NCBI GenBank assembly: GCA_019914945.1
Contig: CM034100.1
Span: forward strand, 9,063,096 to 9,127,095
Source of the DNA: Typha latifolia
Lineage: Eukaryota; Streptophyta; Magnoliopsida; Poales; Typhaceae
Reading direction: 5' to 3'
DNA: 64,000 nucleotides
How positions within the stretch are numbered: the stretch's first letter is position 1; every line of letters starts with the position of its first letter. The notes below the pieces were generated by a model. That model was given only the letters and a program-made list of their open reading frames with translations, had not been told where the DNA came from and ran no database searches. A program made the position numbers and the translations under genes. Of this stretch, positions 1-10,897 are shown in pieces.

Positions 1-1273
1 GAATATTCTCCTCTGATTGCGTGGACTGCATTCCTACACCCGAGCGTGAACCAGTAGTTGAGCTCAGGTCATAACAGATTCAGTCTATGTGGATCAAAAT
101 ACCTCAAACCTTTCAATAATGGTCTCTAGATAAATTCTAGGGTAGATCTTGCGAGAGCAATTCTAGGCGATCTAACTATTGGAACGACCTCAACTTTGGA
201 TATGTTATGGCCCTAGAAGAGAGATTGCCAATGAATTAAAGATCGTGAGAATCAACTAGTTGGATCATAAGATATTGATCAATCATCGACCATGGGTCGA
301 AGGCAACAGACTAGCGCAAGGGTGATCTTGAGATGCCTTGTGGGGATTTCGTGGATGAAAGCATGAACTCCTATGTATGGAATAGAGATAGTAGGTCAAC
401 AATGATGAGGTGGCGATAGAAAGGATGGTGGTGGTGGCTTGTGGACCTGATAAATATTTAAAGGCTATGATTGGCCTATAATTGTGGTAACAAGCAAAAG
501 ATAAAAACATTACGGGAGGTAGAGACGGTTAAGGCAAAGAGAGATAAAGGGGGAGAAGTCAGAGACATAAGGTTTATGTATATGGCGAGAAAGAATATCG
601 TCGCGGTGAAGATGAAATTCGCTAAGAGGAGAGGGAGGCAAAGGAGAAAAGATAACTTTATTTTATTCCAAAGCATGCCTAAGATATAAGTAATTAGGCC
701 CTATTTATAAAGAATAAAACAATTGAGACAGATGCTCTGCCATTGGCCAAGGTGTTCAGAGGAGAATATACCTTGGCAGTTATGCCAGTTGCTAGCTGTT
801 GTGCAATGCTGGCTGATTTCTCGGGTGTGAAAATTATCCACATATAGGGAGGGCAACTAGGCTACAAATTGGATAGCCCGAGTAGGTAGGAAAACCTTAA
901 GGGAGGTTAGATGGAGTGGAGAAACTTCTCTGCCTCATGAGCTGAGTTGTCACCCCACTTGCAATAAAAAAATAACTATTTGAGTTTCAACCGTACATAC
1001 TTATTCACTCCATACAACCTATTTAGTGCAAACTTCTAAAATAAGTGTTATCATGTCATCTCTTACAACTCCTTTCCACATAAGAATTTTATCTTCTCTT
1101 TTTAAGAATATTTAAAACACTCACATAAAAAATCACGTGTCTTTCACGTGAAAATATCCAATAGACCTGTCAAGACAATATTCTCACAAAGTATCTGAGA
1201 GGTCTCAAAATACCATAACAATCCAAGCAAAATAAATTTGCTACTCCTCGATACATGTAAAATCTAAAAATAT
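1..1273. other. AT-rich intergenic DNA, no gene recognised
   Basis: No reading frame here resembles a known protein. The short open frames (for example 471-689 on plus) are basic, low-complexity and lack any domain motif. Mononucleotide and AT-rich tracts are scattered through it, and I see no tRNA-like or rRNA-like segment. It is most likely decayed intergenic sequence. Confidence 0.6.
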
Positions 1274-1935
1274 AAATATCATAAGCCTCAACAATCAGGG
1301 GGTAATATCTAAAAATATTAATTTTTTTAAACTCTTTCATTACCCTCTCCCTCTGCCTTAATCCCCTTTCTAAATATTTTAATTTTTTTAATTCCTTCAT
1401 TACCCTCTCCCTCTGCCTTAATCTCGATCCTAATCCCTCCCTCCTCCCCAACGACTCTTGCGACCTCTTCGGTGACGCTGGACTCGGAGAAGAGGGCAAC
1501 GGTGACGCTAGTCTCCATCCTCCCCAACAGCTCTTGTGACCTCTCTGGCAATGCCGGGCTCAGAGAAGAGGGCAACGACGAAGCCGAACTTGGGAAGAGG
1601 GACACTAGGCTTGGAGATGAGGGCGTAAGGCATTTGGAGAGAGAGAGCTCTAAGAAGAGGGCGACGACGATGGGGAGGAATTTAGAGAGAGAGAAAGTGC
1701 TCGGAGAAGATGGCAACGACGACGCCGAGGCTAGGCGAGGCTCGGAGAAAGGGCTCAGAGAAGAGGGCGGATTTGTCTCGCCTTAATCGGCTGCAGTCGC
1801 TGGAGGTGGCAGCGTCGATCTAAGATCCAGGGGGGTGAGATATTTGTCTCGTTAATTATCTAAAAATATAAATATCATAAGTGGAGAGGTAATTTGGTCT
1901 CGTTATTATAATTTAAATATCATAAGCCTCAACAA
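1274..1935. repeat. 620-bp insert flanked by 21-bp direct repeats
   Basis: An identical 21-bp word (starting AAATATCATAAGCC) lies at 1274-1294 and 1915-1935 and brackets 1295-1914. A longer related word (ATCTAAAAATATAAATATC) occurs at 1262 and again at 1858. Inside, a 57-bp tandem duplication at about 1327-1440 carries the word CATTACCCTCTCCCTCTGCC twice. A GC-rich stretch at 1435-1830 repeats GAAGAGGGCAACG-like words. The bracketing repeats could be a long target-site duplication or the footprint of a local duplication. No coding domain is visible and the open frames over the GC-rich part use non-ATG starts. Confidence 0.4.
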
Positions 1936-2187
1936 GCCTCCAGCAGTACATGTTTACATACAAGCTTAAAACATAAAAAAAGAAACCTTGTAAGGGCTAA
2001 GTCCAACTAGGAAGAAATAAAACAAGCAACTCTAATAGAGAAATAAATTTGCTACTATTCAGATATCTACATCATCTTTCTATAACTTGGAAATGTTTCC
2101 ACCAAAAAGGTGGTGAGCACATAGCCCAGCAAGTATAATCCAATAATAGTCTATGAACAATGTAATTCATGATAAAATACTAATGTG

Positions 2188-2225
2188 TACCCATAATTAT
2201 CAACATTACCCATAATTATCAACAT
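2188..2225. repeat. 19-bp tandem duplication
   Basis: Two exact adjacent copies of a 19-bp word (TACCCATAATTATCAACAT) occupy 2188-2206 and 2207-2225. Confidence 0.85.
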
Positions 2226-2254
2226 GTCAAGGTAAACATGTACAATGTAGTTTA

Positions 2255-2335
2255 CACATAGTAGAATCATCACACATAGCAGAATCATTAATTATAGCCG
2301 AATCATCGCACATAGTAGAATCATCGTATATAGTG
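2255..2335. repeat. 18-bp minisatellite, about 4.5 copies
   Basis: Imperfect tandem copies of an 18-bp unit of the form CACACATAGCAGAATCAT run through this stretch, with a partial copy (CACATAGC) after it near 2343. Copies differ by one to four bases. No function is implied. Confidence 0.75.
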
Positions 2336-2706
2336 AAAAAAAGCACATAGCTCAATGGACACTCAGACCCTACGTTATCGAGTATCGCTAGAACTATAAT
2401 CCTACCTCACAAACATCTTTTCTACTGTCATTGTATATGGTCTTCGAACAAAACGATGTAATCACTTGAATGCTCCACAAGCTAACAATCTCAGGTGTAG
2501 ACCACTAATATAATCATATTATACAATACACAGTGAAGTGGCACTACTAAGTTGCGACTAGACTAATAATGATACATGCAAGTGGTGTAGTGTCTTCTAT
2601 CATACAATTTGTGTCTTAGTCCTCGAGTTTTATATTTATATGAGATAATTCCCTTTTCACTCCCTAAACTATCACACATTTCCATATTGACCCCCTGAAC
2701 TTTTTT

Positions 2707-3786
2707 TTGGTACACACTAGCCCCCTAAACCCTAACAGGGAAAAGGATGACAAGGAGGAAGACAACATTTATTATGGGCCATGGTGCACCGTGCAAAGGA
2801 AGCCCAGATGGCAGGCTTCTCAGAACGGAAAGAGAGCTAGTTACGCAAACCGTACCCCGACAAGGGATGGGAGAGATCAGGCTACCATAGGAAAAAAGAA
2901 GGAAGGGGAGAGTAAGCCTAGAGAAAAGCATCAGACCTCACAGAGCTACACCGGTCACGGAAAGGCAAGAAGTGCAGGCAAGTATGATGAAGACCATCAA
3001 CAGGCCACTACCAGTAGGAAGGCGAAAGATGGCTCAGGCACAGGGAGACGGCTAAGCCGCCTACATGAATTACATGCAAATGAAGAGTACGTAGAGAAGA
3101 AGAAGAAGATGGCGGACTCTAACCAAGGAGTGGAAAGCGCAAATCAGAATGCCTCGTATCCGAGGCCAATCACGTCAGGAGGTATAGTCATTAAAGAAAG
3201 AGCGGCTGGGCCCGTGCCAAGGAAGCAAGCCAATGGAGAGAAACAGAAGGAAGTACGGATGGAGGCACCGGCAGACGACAACGAGGGCGATCATTTAATG
3301 CCAGAAGAGATGGAACTGGACGGCGGAGATTGCTACCCGACAGGGGCAGGAGAGGCGAAAGGAAGATCTGCTGTTGTCCAAGGGATAACAGTATTGCTGG
3401 GATCAGGAGACCAACGGGCTCAAAGGTCGACCTACGTCAAAACTGCCAGAAGCTTTGGAGGAGCACGATGGCACTCCAGTGACTACCCGGCTCAGTTCGT
3501 CCAAGATGGACTGGTCTCAGCCGGCTTCACTCCTTCCTCAGTGCAACAATCAAACCCTCCGGGAAGACACGGGGACACGGTGGCCAGAGTCAAACGGTCC
3601 CTACTATTGGCTGACCGAGAGGGGGAGGTTAAGGAAGGAGATGAGAGGCTCTTACATGTGGCGCTGGTGGCAAACAAAGGAACTGAAGCTCCCGGAGAGA
3701 TGGAAATGGAGTTGGTACTGGCAAACGAGAATACCAACGGAGGTGGAAAGGTCATACCCACCTCTAAGAGGGGCCGGACTCACTAA
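2707..3786 (+). pseudogene. LINE ORF1 C-terminal remnant (gag-like RNA-binding protein)
   Basis: An open frame of 359 codons entered through TTG, with no ATG at its head, so it is the tail of a longer ORF1. Near its N-terminus it has the motif YGPWCTVQRKPR. In plant LINE ORF1 proteins this motif directly follows the zinc knuckle. The DUF4283-type domain and CCHC knuckle that should lie upstream are not in the window. The rest is hydrophilic and Lys/Glu/Arg-rich, typical of the disordered ORF1 tail. The frame stops at TAA 3784-3786, 35 bases before the ORF2 ATG and in a different frame. In intact elements the product binds element RNA in ribonucleoprotein particles. Confidence 0.8.
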
Positions 3787-3821
3787 CAGTCTGCCGGCAA
3801 GCCATACTTTAAGGTTTATCA

Positions 3822-6800
3822 ATGTTAAAAACCTTAGTGTGGAATTGTAGAGGTGCCCGCAAGAAAGAGGCACTAGATCGATGTAGAGTAATGATCCGGG
3901 ATCATAAGCTGGACATGCTTGCGTTGCTAGAAACGCATACCAGCTGGTTCGAAGCGGAGCAGGTGGCTAAGAAACTTGGAAGAGGATGGGCGTGGTTTGC
4001 CATCCCGGCGCAAGGCCGCTCGGGCGGCATCCTGGTCCTCTAGAACAAAGAGCTTGGGTGGGTAGATGTGGCTGTAGTATCACGATATGCAGCCCACCTT
4101 ACTATCACCCTCACGACGGGACAAACCTGGATTTGGACCACCGTGTATGCTAGCACCATCCTTGAAGGCCAGCAAGAACTCTGGGAGGAGCTGAAGAGCA
4201 TAGCCGCCATCAATATGCCGTGGGCGATCATGGGAGACTTTAACGCCTTCCTTTCCCTGCAGGAGAAGCGGTGTAGCGGTGAGGTCTCCCTAGGGCCTAA
4301 AGGGAAGGCCTTTGCGAGGTTCGTGGACGAGACGGGGCTGTGCGACCTTGGGTATGAAGGCATCCCATTTACCTGGTGTAACAATCAAAAAGGCACGCGC
4401 CGCATCTGGATTCGGCTTGATAGAGCACTGGCCAACACTGAATGGGTAAGCGAACACCCAGACTACAAAGTCCAGCATCTGGACCGGGGTGCCTCGGATC
4501 ACACGCCGCTGCTCCTCACGGTACCCGCAGGCACGACGAGGAGCAAGAGACCATTCCGGTTCGAGCTCCTCTGGATGGAGTATGAGGAGTGCTAGAACAT
4601 TGTGAAAGACACCTGGAAGCGGCACGCCGGCGGTAACCCAATGCACGCGTTCTCCCACCGCCTGAGTGTGCTGAGAAGAGGCATGAGCAGCTGGAACCGT
4701 GAGGCGGTGGGGAGTGTGGAGCGGCGGCTAAAGGACACTAATTCGAAATTGGCAGATCTAGAGGAGCTAGACGCCAATGGCCTGCTGTTGGAGGAGGGCA
4801 TGCAGAGTCTGAGAAGCTTATACAATTGCAAGATCGCCCTTAACAGACAACTCAATATCAAATGGCTGCAAAGATCCCGTTTAAAGTGGACGGAGGAAGG
4901 TGACAAAAATACCAAATTCTTCCACATCTCGTCCACCATGAGAAGAAGACGCAATAGGATCTCAGGTATCCTGGGTGAAGAGGGTTGCTGGGTGCAGGAG
5001 CCGGAGGAAGTGAGCCGGATCTTCACAACCTTCTACCAAAGCTTATGGGGGGAAGTGGAAGAGGCAGACCCCAAGAGAAATGAATGGCCTACCCTCCCAA
5101 CTATCTCGCCGGAGGAAGCGTCGGCCCTAGAGAGGCCGGTGATGGCCGAGGAGATCAAGGAAGCGGTGTGGAGCTTACCGCGAGGAAAGGCCCCTGGCCC
5201 GGACGGGATGCAAGCGGAAGTCTACACCAAATACTGGGACACCATGGGCGGTGACCTCTGCCAGGCCGTCGGCCACTTCTTCACCAGCGCGCAATTGCCA
5301 AAAGCGTGGGGTGAAACCTTTATAACCCTGATTCCGAAGAAGGAGCATCCCTTGAAGGTGGCGGATTACCGACCGATTGCACTATGCAATGTCATCTACA
5401 AGGTTATAGCTAAGGTCATGGTAAACAGACTTAAGGTGGTGCTGTCCAACATCATCGGCCCGGAGCAAGCGGCATTTGTGGCCGGCCGAAGCATCGAAGA
5501 TAACACGCTGGCAGCCCAGGAGGTGGCTCATTCCATGGCCACAGACAAGAAAGGACACCCTATTATGATGATCAAAATGGATATGGAAAAGGCGTATGAT
5601 CGGGTTAGCTGGCCTGCAGTGGTTGGAGCGCTCCGGCGGATGGGTTTCCCTACCCGGTGGTGCAACTGGGTGCAGGCGTGTATAACTTCCCCCAGATTCG
5701 CCTTGCTGATCAACGGATGCCCGACCAATTGGATCAAACCCAGGAGTGGGCTGAGACAAGGAGACCCGATATCACCCTACCTATTCATCATCGTCACGCA
5801 AGTTCTATTGGGAATCATCAACGAGAAGGTAGAACAAGGCATTCTCAGCGGGTATCGGGTCAGAGATGTGCAGCTGTCTCATCTGCTATATGCAGATGAC
5901 CTTCTGTTCATGACGGAAGCCTCACCGGCAAACGCCAACAGCATCCTAGAGAGCCTGAGTCAGTACGAGCACATCACAAACCAGAGGGTGAACTACAACA
6001 AGTCGGAGCTGTATCTGCCTAAAAGGCTCGGGGTAGAAGAAGGTAGCCAACTCAGCGTCCAGCTCGGTCTGCAGGTGGCAGGCATGCCATTCAAATACCT
6101 CGGGGTACTTATCTCGGGGAGGAGAGTGAAGGTGAAAGAACAGCAGGAGCTCGTGGAGCGGATCAGCAAGCGGTTAGCTGGCTGGAAAGGGACGCTCCTA
6201 TCCCAAGCTGGCAAGCTAACGCTGATCAAGGCCGCACTGCTTGCGATCTCGGCATACTGGCTAGGCAGCACGTGGGTGCCGGACGGGGTACTGGAGGAGA
6301 TAACCAAAAAAGCTCGTAACTTCCTGTGAAAAAATAAGGACGGCCATGGCCTCCATCTGATGAACTGGGACCAGGTGACGTTGGCCAAGCGGCAGGGTGG
6401 TCTCGAAGTCCGCCGACTTAGAGACGCCAGAACTGCCCACCTGGGCAAGATGGTGTTCAAAATGCTAAACAGGGAGCAGGCGCCATGGATCAGAATCATG
6501 TAGGCCAAATACGGGTGGCTGCACCCGTGGGAGATAAAGAAGATCAAATACCCATCATGGATGTGGCGAGCATTAACAAAAACCGCCAAGCAGTTAAGAA
6601 TGGGATGCAGAGTGATGATAGGAAATGGCAAAGTCACAAGCGTCGCCTACGACCCATGGCTGCACGAGATCCCGTGGTCCAGACAGCCGAGGGAATTGGC
6701 AAACATGCTAATGGAAGAGAACCTGAGAGTGGTAGACATCACCAAAGACGAGCAATGGACAACGGCGCGGCTAGTCAGGGAGGCAGGATTTGATCTGGTG

Positions 6801-7913
6801 TACGAGATCTCAAACTACCCCATGGGCGTCGCCACCAGTGAGGACAGATGGATCTGGTGGCCGCACCCAAGGGGTACTCCATCGGTTAAAGCTATATACC
6901 ATTCCCTGCTTCCTCAGAATGACCACCTCTGGGAAGGGTGGAGAAACCTATGGCTTTTACCGGTTGCGCCGAGGATTAGAGTTTTCTGCTGGAAGCTTCT
7001 ATGGGGTAGGCTCCCTACGCGAGCTTACCTCCATTATATTCATGTAGGGTCGGAGGATATCTGTGCTATGTGCGGGTTGTTTAGCGAGACAATCGAGCAC
7101 CTCCTGTTTACGTGCAGATACAACCGAGGGGTATGGGAGATCCTGGGCAACAGAGAAGGGGTGGAGTCCGCGAAGATAGATCAAGAATGGATTACGAGAG
7201 AGTGGAGCTCAAGCAAGGAGGAGGACTGCCGGGCCAAAGGGATGATCGCCTACACGCTGTGGTCCCTTTGGAAAAGCAGAAACGGAGTGGTGTTCAGAGA
7301 GAAGAGGACGCCGGAGCTAGCAGTAGTCCATTCAGCGGTCGCAATGGCGGAGGAATACAGGCGCTTAAACAAAGAGAAGCTCCCGAAGTTAAGGAAGAAA
7401 AGGAAGACATGGGAACCGCCAGAGCTGGGTTGGATCAAAGCTAACACCGACAGCGCGCTGAGAGCCGGTGCGTACCAAGGCGGAGCTGCGGCCATTTTCT
7501 GTAATGCTGAGGGAGAGCTCGTCCAGGCAGTGTGGGAGCCATGCCCGGGCAACTCAGCACTCCAAACTGAGCTCTGGGCTCTCAAAATGGCGTTGAAGAT
7601 AGCTAGCAGAGGCAGCAGGCTGGAGATTGAATCGGACTGTACCGAGGCCATCAGGTGCATGCAGCAGCCTGAGCACAGCCCTTGGCGCGTCCGCAACCTG
7701 GCGCGAGAATGTGCGGAGCTTGCCAAAGGCTTTGCAGAAGTCAGGCTCTCCCACGTAGGGAGAGAAGCCAACTCCGTGGCTGACTGGGCAGCAGCGAGGG
7801 CTAGTGTGGCCTCGGGCTATTGCCATGTGGAGGGCCTAAGCAACGCTCCAACAGAAATATGTAACCTCATTACTGTCGACGCGGAAACGTTTCGACAAAA
7901 TATTAATATATAG
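3822..7913 (+). pseudogene. LINE ORF2: endonuclease - reverse transcriptase - RNase H, with four stops
   Basis: A single frame from ATG 3822 to TAG 7911-7913. Endonuclease: start motif WNCRG, metal-binding MGDFNAF (Asp at about 4236) and C-terminal SDH (4494-4502). Reverse transcriptase: AYDRVSW (about 5595), LRQGDPISPYLF (about 5748) and the catalytic YADD (5889-5900). A zf-RVT segment lies at about 6940-7130 (CAMCG...HLLFTC). RNase H runs from about 7435 with the acidic positions DSAL, TELWAL, ESDC and VADW. In-frame stops lie at 4041-4043, 4593-4595, 6327-6329 and 6501-6503. No frameshift is needed to read from end to end. At least the first (LVL-stop) and third (NFL-stop) replace a Trp conserved in plant LINEs. 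The intact protein would nick target DNA and copy the element RNA in place. Confidence 0.92.
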
Positions 7914-7948
7914 CTGACCTCAGCTCATCCCTTTCAAAAAAAAAAAAA

Positions 7949-9070
7949 GACTTTTGTAAATATAATAACAATTTTTATTGAATTTTTACAACTTTCGTTG
8001 TTTTTTCTATACATCGCAGAATTTACATATTTCACCATTATAATTAACGTAGAAATAAATAATAATCATACAGAGTTATACTTTTGGTTATTTAATTAAT
8101 TATAACTATCTTATCACTATCTCTGATTAATCTCTTATTTTATTAATTAAAAAGTAATAAAATAAAATTGTATATAAGAAAAGAAAAACTATTAAGGGGT
8201 AGAAGATTAGAGAAGAAACAATAACAGAAAAAACAACTAGAAGAAAAATAGAAAATATAGTAATATATAGTTTTGTTTTTCTACTACTTTTTTTCCTTGC
8301 TCTTGCTTCTTCTTCTTCTTTCTTCTTCTTCTTCATATTTCGCAAATATAATAATTTTGTTGTTTTCTTCTATACAAGTTTCTATTAATTATTTTTTATT
8401 CTATACAAGTCTCTATAATCACTTTTTAATTAATAAAATAAGAAATTAATTAGAAATAGTGGTGAGAATTTATATTTCATTATCTTTTAACAACTTTTAT
8501 TTTTTTTCTATCTAAGTTTCGTTGTCTTTTGATAACTTTAGTAGTAAAATATATTAAAAAAATAGAGTTATAATAGAAAATAAGAAAAAGAAGAAGAAAC
8601 ATATTAACAACTTTGGTAAATATAATAATAAATTTCATAGTTTTTTATATACGCTTTCTATATAAGTCTCTATTAATCATTCTTTTTTTTTCTATATAAG
8701 TCTCTATAATCGCTTTTTAATTAATAAAGTAATATTAATTAGAAAAATTGGTGAGAAATTATATTTCATTATTTTTTAACAACTTTTATTTTTTTTCCAT
8801 ACACATGTCGTTATCTTTCAACAACTTTAATGGTGAAGTAGAAAAAATGATTAGAGACTTGTATAAGAAGAAAATTATAGATTAGAGAGTGATTAGAGAC
8901 TTTTACAAATAAATGATTAAGAGATAAAAATAAGCAATAAAAGAAGATGAAGATGAAGAAGAGGAAAAAGAATAATAATAATTACTAGTAGCAAATGAAG
9001 TAGAAGATGAAAAAGATGAAGAAAAGATAATTACGAGTTATTTCTCTCTTTTTCTTATAGTGTCCCGTCA
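7949..9070. repeat. AT-rich block with internal direct and inverted duplications
   Basis: No gene. Two diverged direct copies of about 225 bp lie at about 8345-8570 and 8619-8850. They share CTCTATAATC, CTTTTTAATTAATAAA, TTTAACAACTTTTATTTTTT and GGTGAGAA words in the same order. A third partial copy starts just after the LINE poly(A). On the right, words such as GATTAGAGACTTGTATAAG (about 8850) are reverse complements of the CTATACAAGTCTCTATAATC class, so the block could fold back on itself. It may be a decayed foldback or MITE-like element. A TTC-rich run lies at about 8300-8335. Confidence 0.55.
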
Positions 9071-10786
9071 ATATTTAATGAGATACTAAATAACATAAAG
9101 GGCAAAGTTGAAACCAAAAATGACACTGGGAGCTTCTAAATTGAAAACCAAGTGGGTTTTCGGTGCAAATAAATAACCCTAGATTCTATCAATATATCTA
9201 TGTACTATAAAAATTGCATTTTTTTCAATATTTGGCACCATTAATAAGTTAGAGTGCATTCATACCTAATAAAGTTTAGTAGTTCTATTACCATTAAACA
9301 TTATATTAGAAAATAGTTTTACACCTACAGTACAAATCTGTTATATACTGAAAAGAATAAATAAATACTCACATAAATTACTAGCACAAAATTATAAGAG
9401 TACAACTACATTAAAATATTAAAAAATTATTTTGACCACTATTATTGTAAACTACCACAAATAGTTTCTTAATACCTAATATTTTAAGAAAGATAAGTCA
9501 CCCAAATGAATTATATCTCAAAAGCTAAGAAAGATATAAATGAGAAAACCACTGTTTTGAAAAGCGATAATGGCAACCGCCGTGGCGAGACGACACACCA
9601 GCTGCATCACAAAGTAGCAATGCGGCTTGCTAAAAGCATTAGCACTCTAGAAGGGCCGCTTTGGCGCCTGACGGCATGCCTTGTTGGTAAACGCAGGTTG
9701 AGTCTAAACACGGGTTGGATCGGTAGATGCAGGTCAAGTCAGTAGATGCAGGTCGAGTTCTGACTAAAGAAAAAAAATTGTGATCAATCTCTTCTCCTCT
9801 CACTTGATCCTCATATTCCGCCCTGAATCCATCTCCCTCGATCTTTCTCTCTCGAGTGGCATCGCCCGCAAGCGGCGTCAAGCCCTTGCCGCAGCAAGAG
9901 CATGAGCGACAACGATAGCATTGGCAAGCCCTTGCCGCAGCCACAGCGACGGCGACGGCAATAGCGGCAAGCCTTCTCTCCCTCTCTGACGACACCGAAA
10001 TGCAAATCTCTCTTGCTCTCCTTGCTTCCTCTTTTTCAAACTTTTTCCCAAAGTTAACAATTTTGCCCCTGCTACAAATGGATGACACAGGCTGACATTT
10101 GACAATAGTATTGAAGGATGGGAATTTTTTAATTTTCTAATTTTTGAGAATCTCAATAATTGTTAAAAGAGAAAAAAAATGATTGGTTATAATTCTAAAA
10201 TTTTAGCTACTTGCAATCTTAGTGTTAATTTTTAGCTATATTAAAAAATATTATATATCATATATAATTATTTTAAATATTTATATATTAAAATGCGACA
10301 CCGTCTTGGCGCTCGTCTTCTACCTAGGCGCCAGGCACTAGTGCATTGAAAAGCATCTGCAATCATTTTCCTCTCTCAATCATCTCCGAGTGGCTGCGAG
10401 AAGTTGACAACGGCAAGCAAGTATAACCAACGAAGAGCAAACGAAGGCACGGAGCGGCCACGACAAGCAAAGACAACGAGCAACGACGGCAAGCAAACGA
10501 CGGTAGAAACCAGACGATGATTTTTTTTAAGCGTGGATTGCTAATTGCCTCATCTCCTCCTTTTTTTCCTCTCTCTCTCTGACATCCAAAACCACCGCTT
10601 TGACACCGATCTTCTATATAGCCGCTCGGTGGTGGGGTGACTGCCCATATTCCCTGGGTACCTTTTAATACACTGAAAAGAATTAGCAAACCTAATTTTC
10701 TTACCATAGCAAAAGAGAAGCGAGGAGGCCTTATGAGACCTTGTGGCATTTAATGCTTAAGATATATTCTCAAATTTGGTGCTATA
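9071..10786. other. Intergenic DNA, no gene recognised
   Basis: Open frames here (for example on minus at 9639-10088 and 10363-10749) are low-complexity, Arg/Ser/Cys-rich and resemble no family. A short direct repeat (GTAGATGCAGGTC) occurs twice at 9720-9755. GGCGCC-type words at about 9660 and 10300-10330, of the kind found near the ends of some plant DNA transposons, may bracket a decayed element of about 670 bp, but no terminal inverted repeat or target duplication is clear. Confidence 0.5.
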
Positions 10787-10897
10787 GTACTTTTAATATA
10801 TTAAAAATAAATTAAGTAAAGCTGTACTTGTAATATATTAAAAATAAATTAAGTAAAGATGTACTTTTAATATATTAAAAATAAATTAAGTAAAACT
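10787..10897. repeat. 37-bp tandem repeat, three copies
   Basis: Three adjacent 37-bp copies start at 10787, 10824 and 10861, each beginning GTACTT. They are nearly identical, with only a few single-base differences among the three. Very AT-rich, with no coding sense. Confidence 0.92.

Larger units (their letters stand above)
1936..2700. other. AT-rich intergenic DNA, possible decayed LTR fragment
   Basis: No gene is seen. The word at about 2108-2140 (GGTGGTGAGCACATAGCCC) is the kind found, in reverse, near the 3' end of large plant Gypsy LTRs. The solo LTR in this window has a comparable TTCACTGAGCC word at about 20106. This suggests, weakly, a minus-oriented LTR remnant. Short tandem repeats at 2188-2225 and 2255-2335 are listed separately. 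Confidence 0.3.
2707..7948 (+). mobile_element. LINE (plant L1 type), 5'-truncated, inactive
   Basis: A non-LTR retrotransposon with ORF1 remnant (2707-3786), ORF2 (3822-7913) and a 13-base poly(A) tail (7936-7948). ORF2 holds an AP-type endonuclease, a reverse transcriptase, a zf-RVT cysteine/histidine segment and a C-terminal RNase H, which is the usual order in plant L1 elements. The 5' end is missing: ORF1 enters without an ATG, and the nucleic-acid-binding N-terminal domain and CCHC knuckle that normally precede the YGPW segment are absent. I could not find a convincing target-site duplication. The element is GC-rich compared with the AT-rich DNA on both sides, as expected of an inserted sequence. 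Four in-frame stops in ORF2 make it inactive. Confidence 0.93.

Noticed and set aside
1327..1786. Open frames on both strands over the GC-rich insert
   Set aside because: Non-ATG starts, repetitive composition, and both strands open at once because of GAAGAGGGC-type repeats; no domain.
2690..2720. Target-site duplication for the LINE (GAACTTTT against GACTTTTG after the poly(A))
   Set aside because: Only a loose T-rich similarity. The element is 5'-truncated and the match is no better than chance in AT-rich DNA.
7435..7913. Separate host RNase H gene
   Set aside because: It is in frame with, and continuous from, the LINE reverse transcriptase and zf-RVT segment. It is the normal C-terminal domain of plant L1 ORF2.
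9639..10088. 149-codon minus frame, Cys/Arg/Ser-rich
   Set aside because: Low complexity, no family resemblance, starts away from any promoter-like context, and overlaps other open frames on the same strand.
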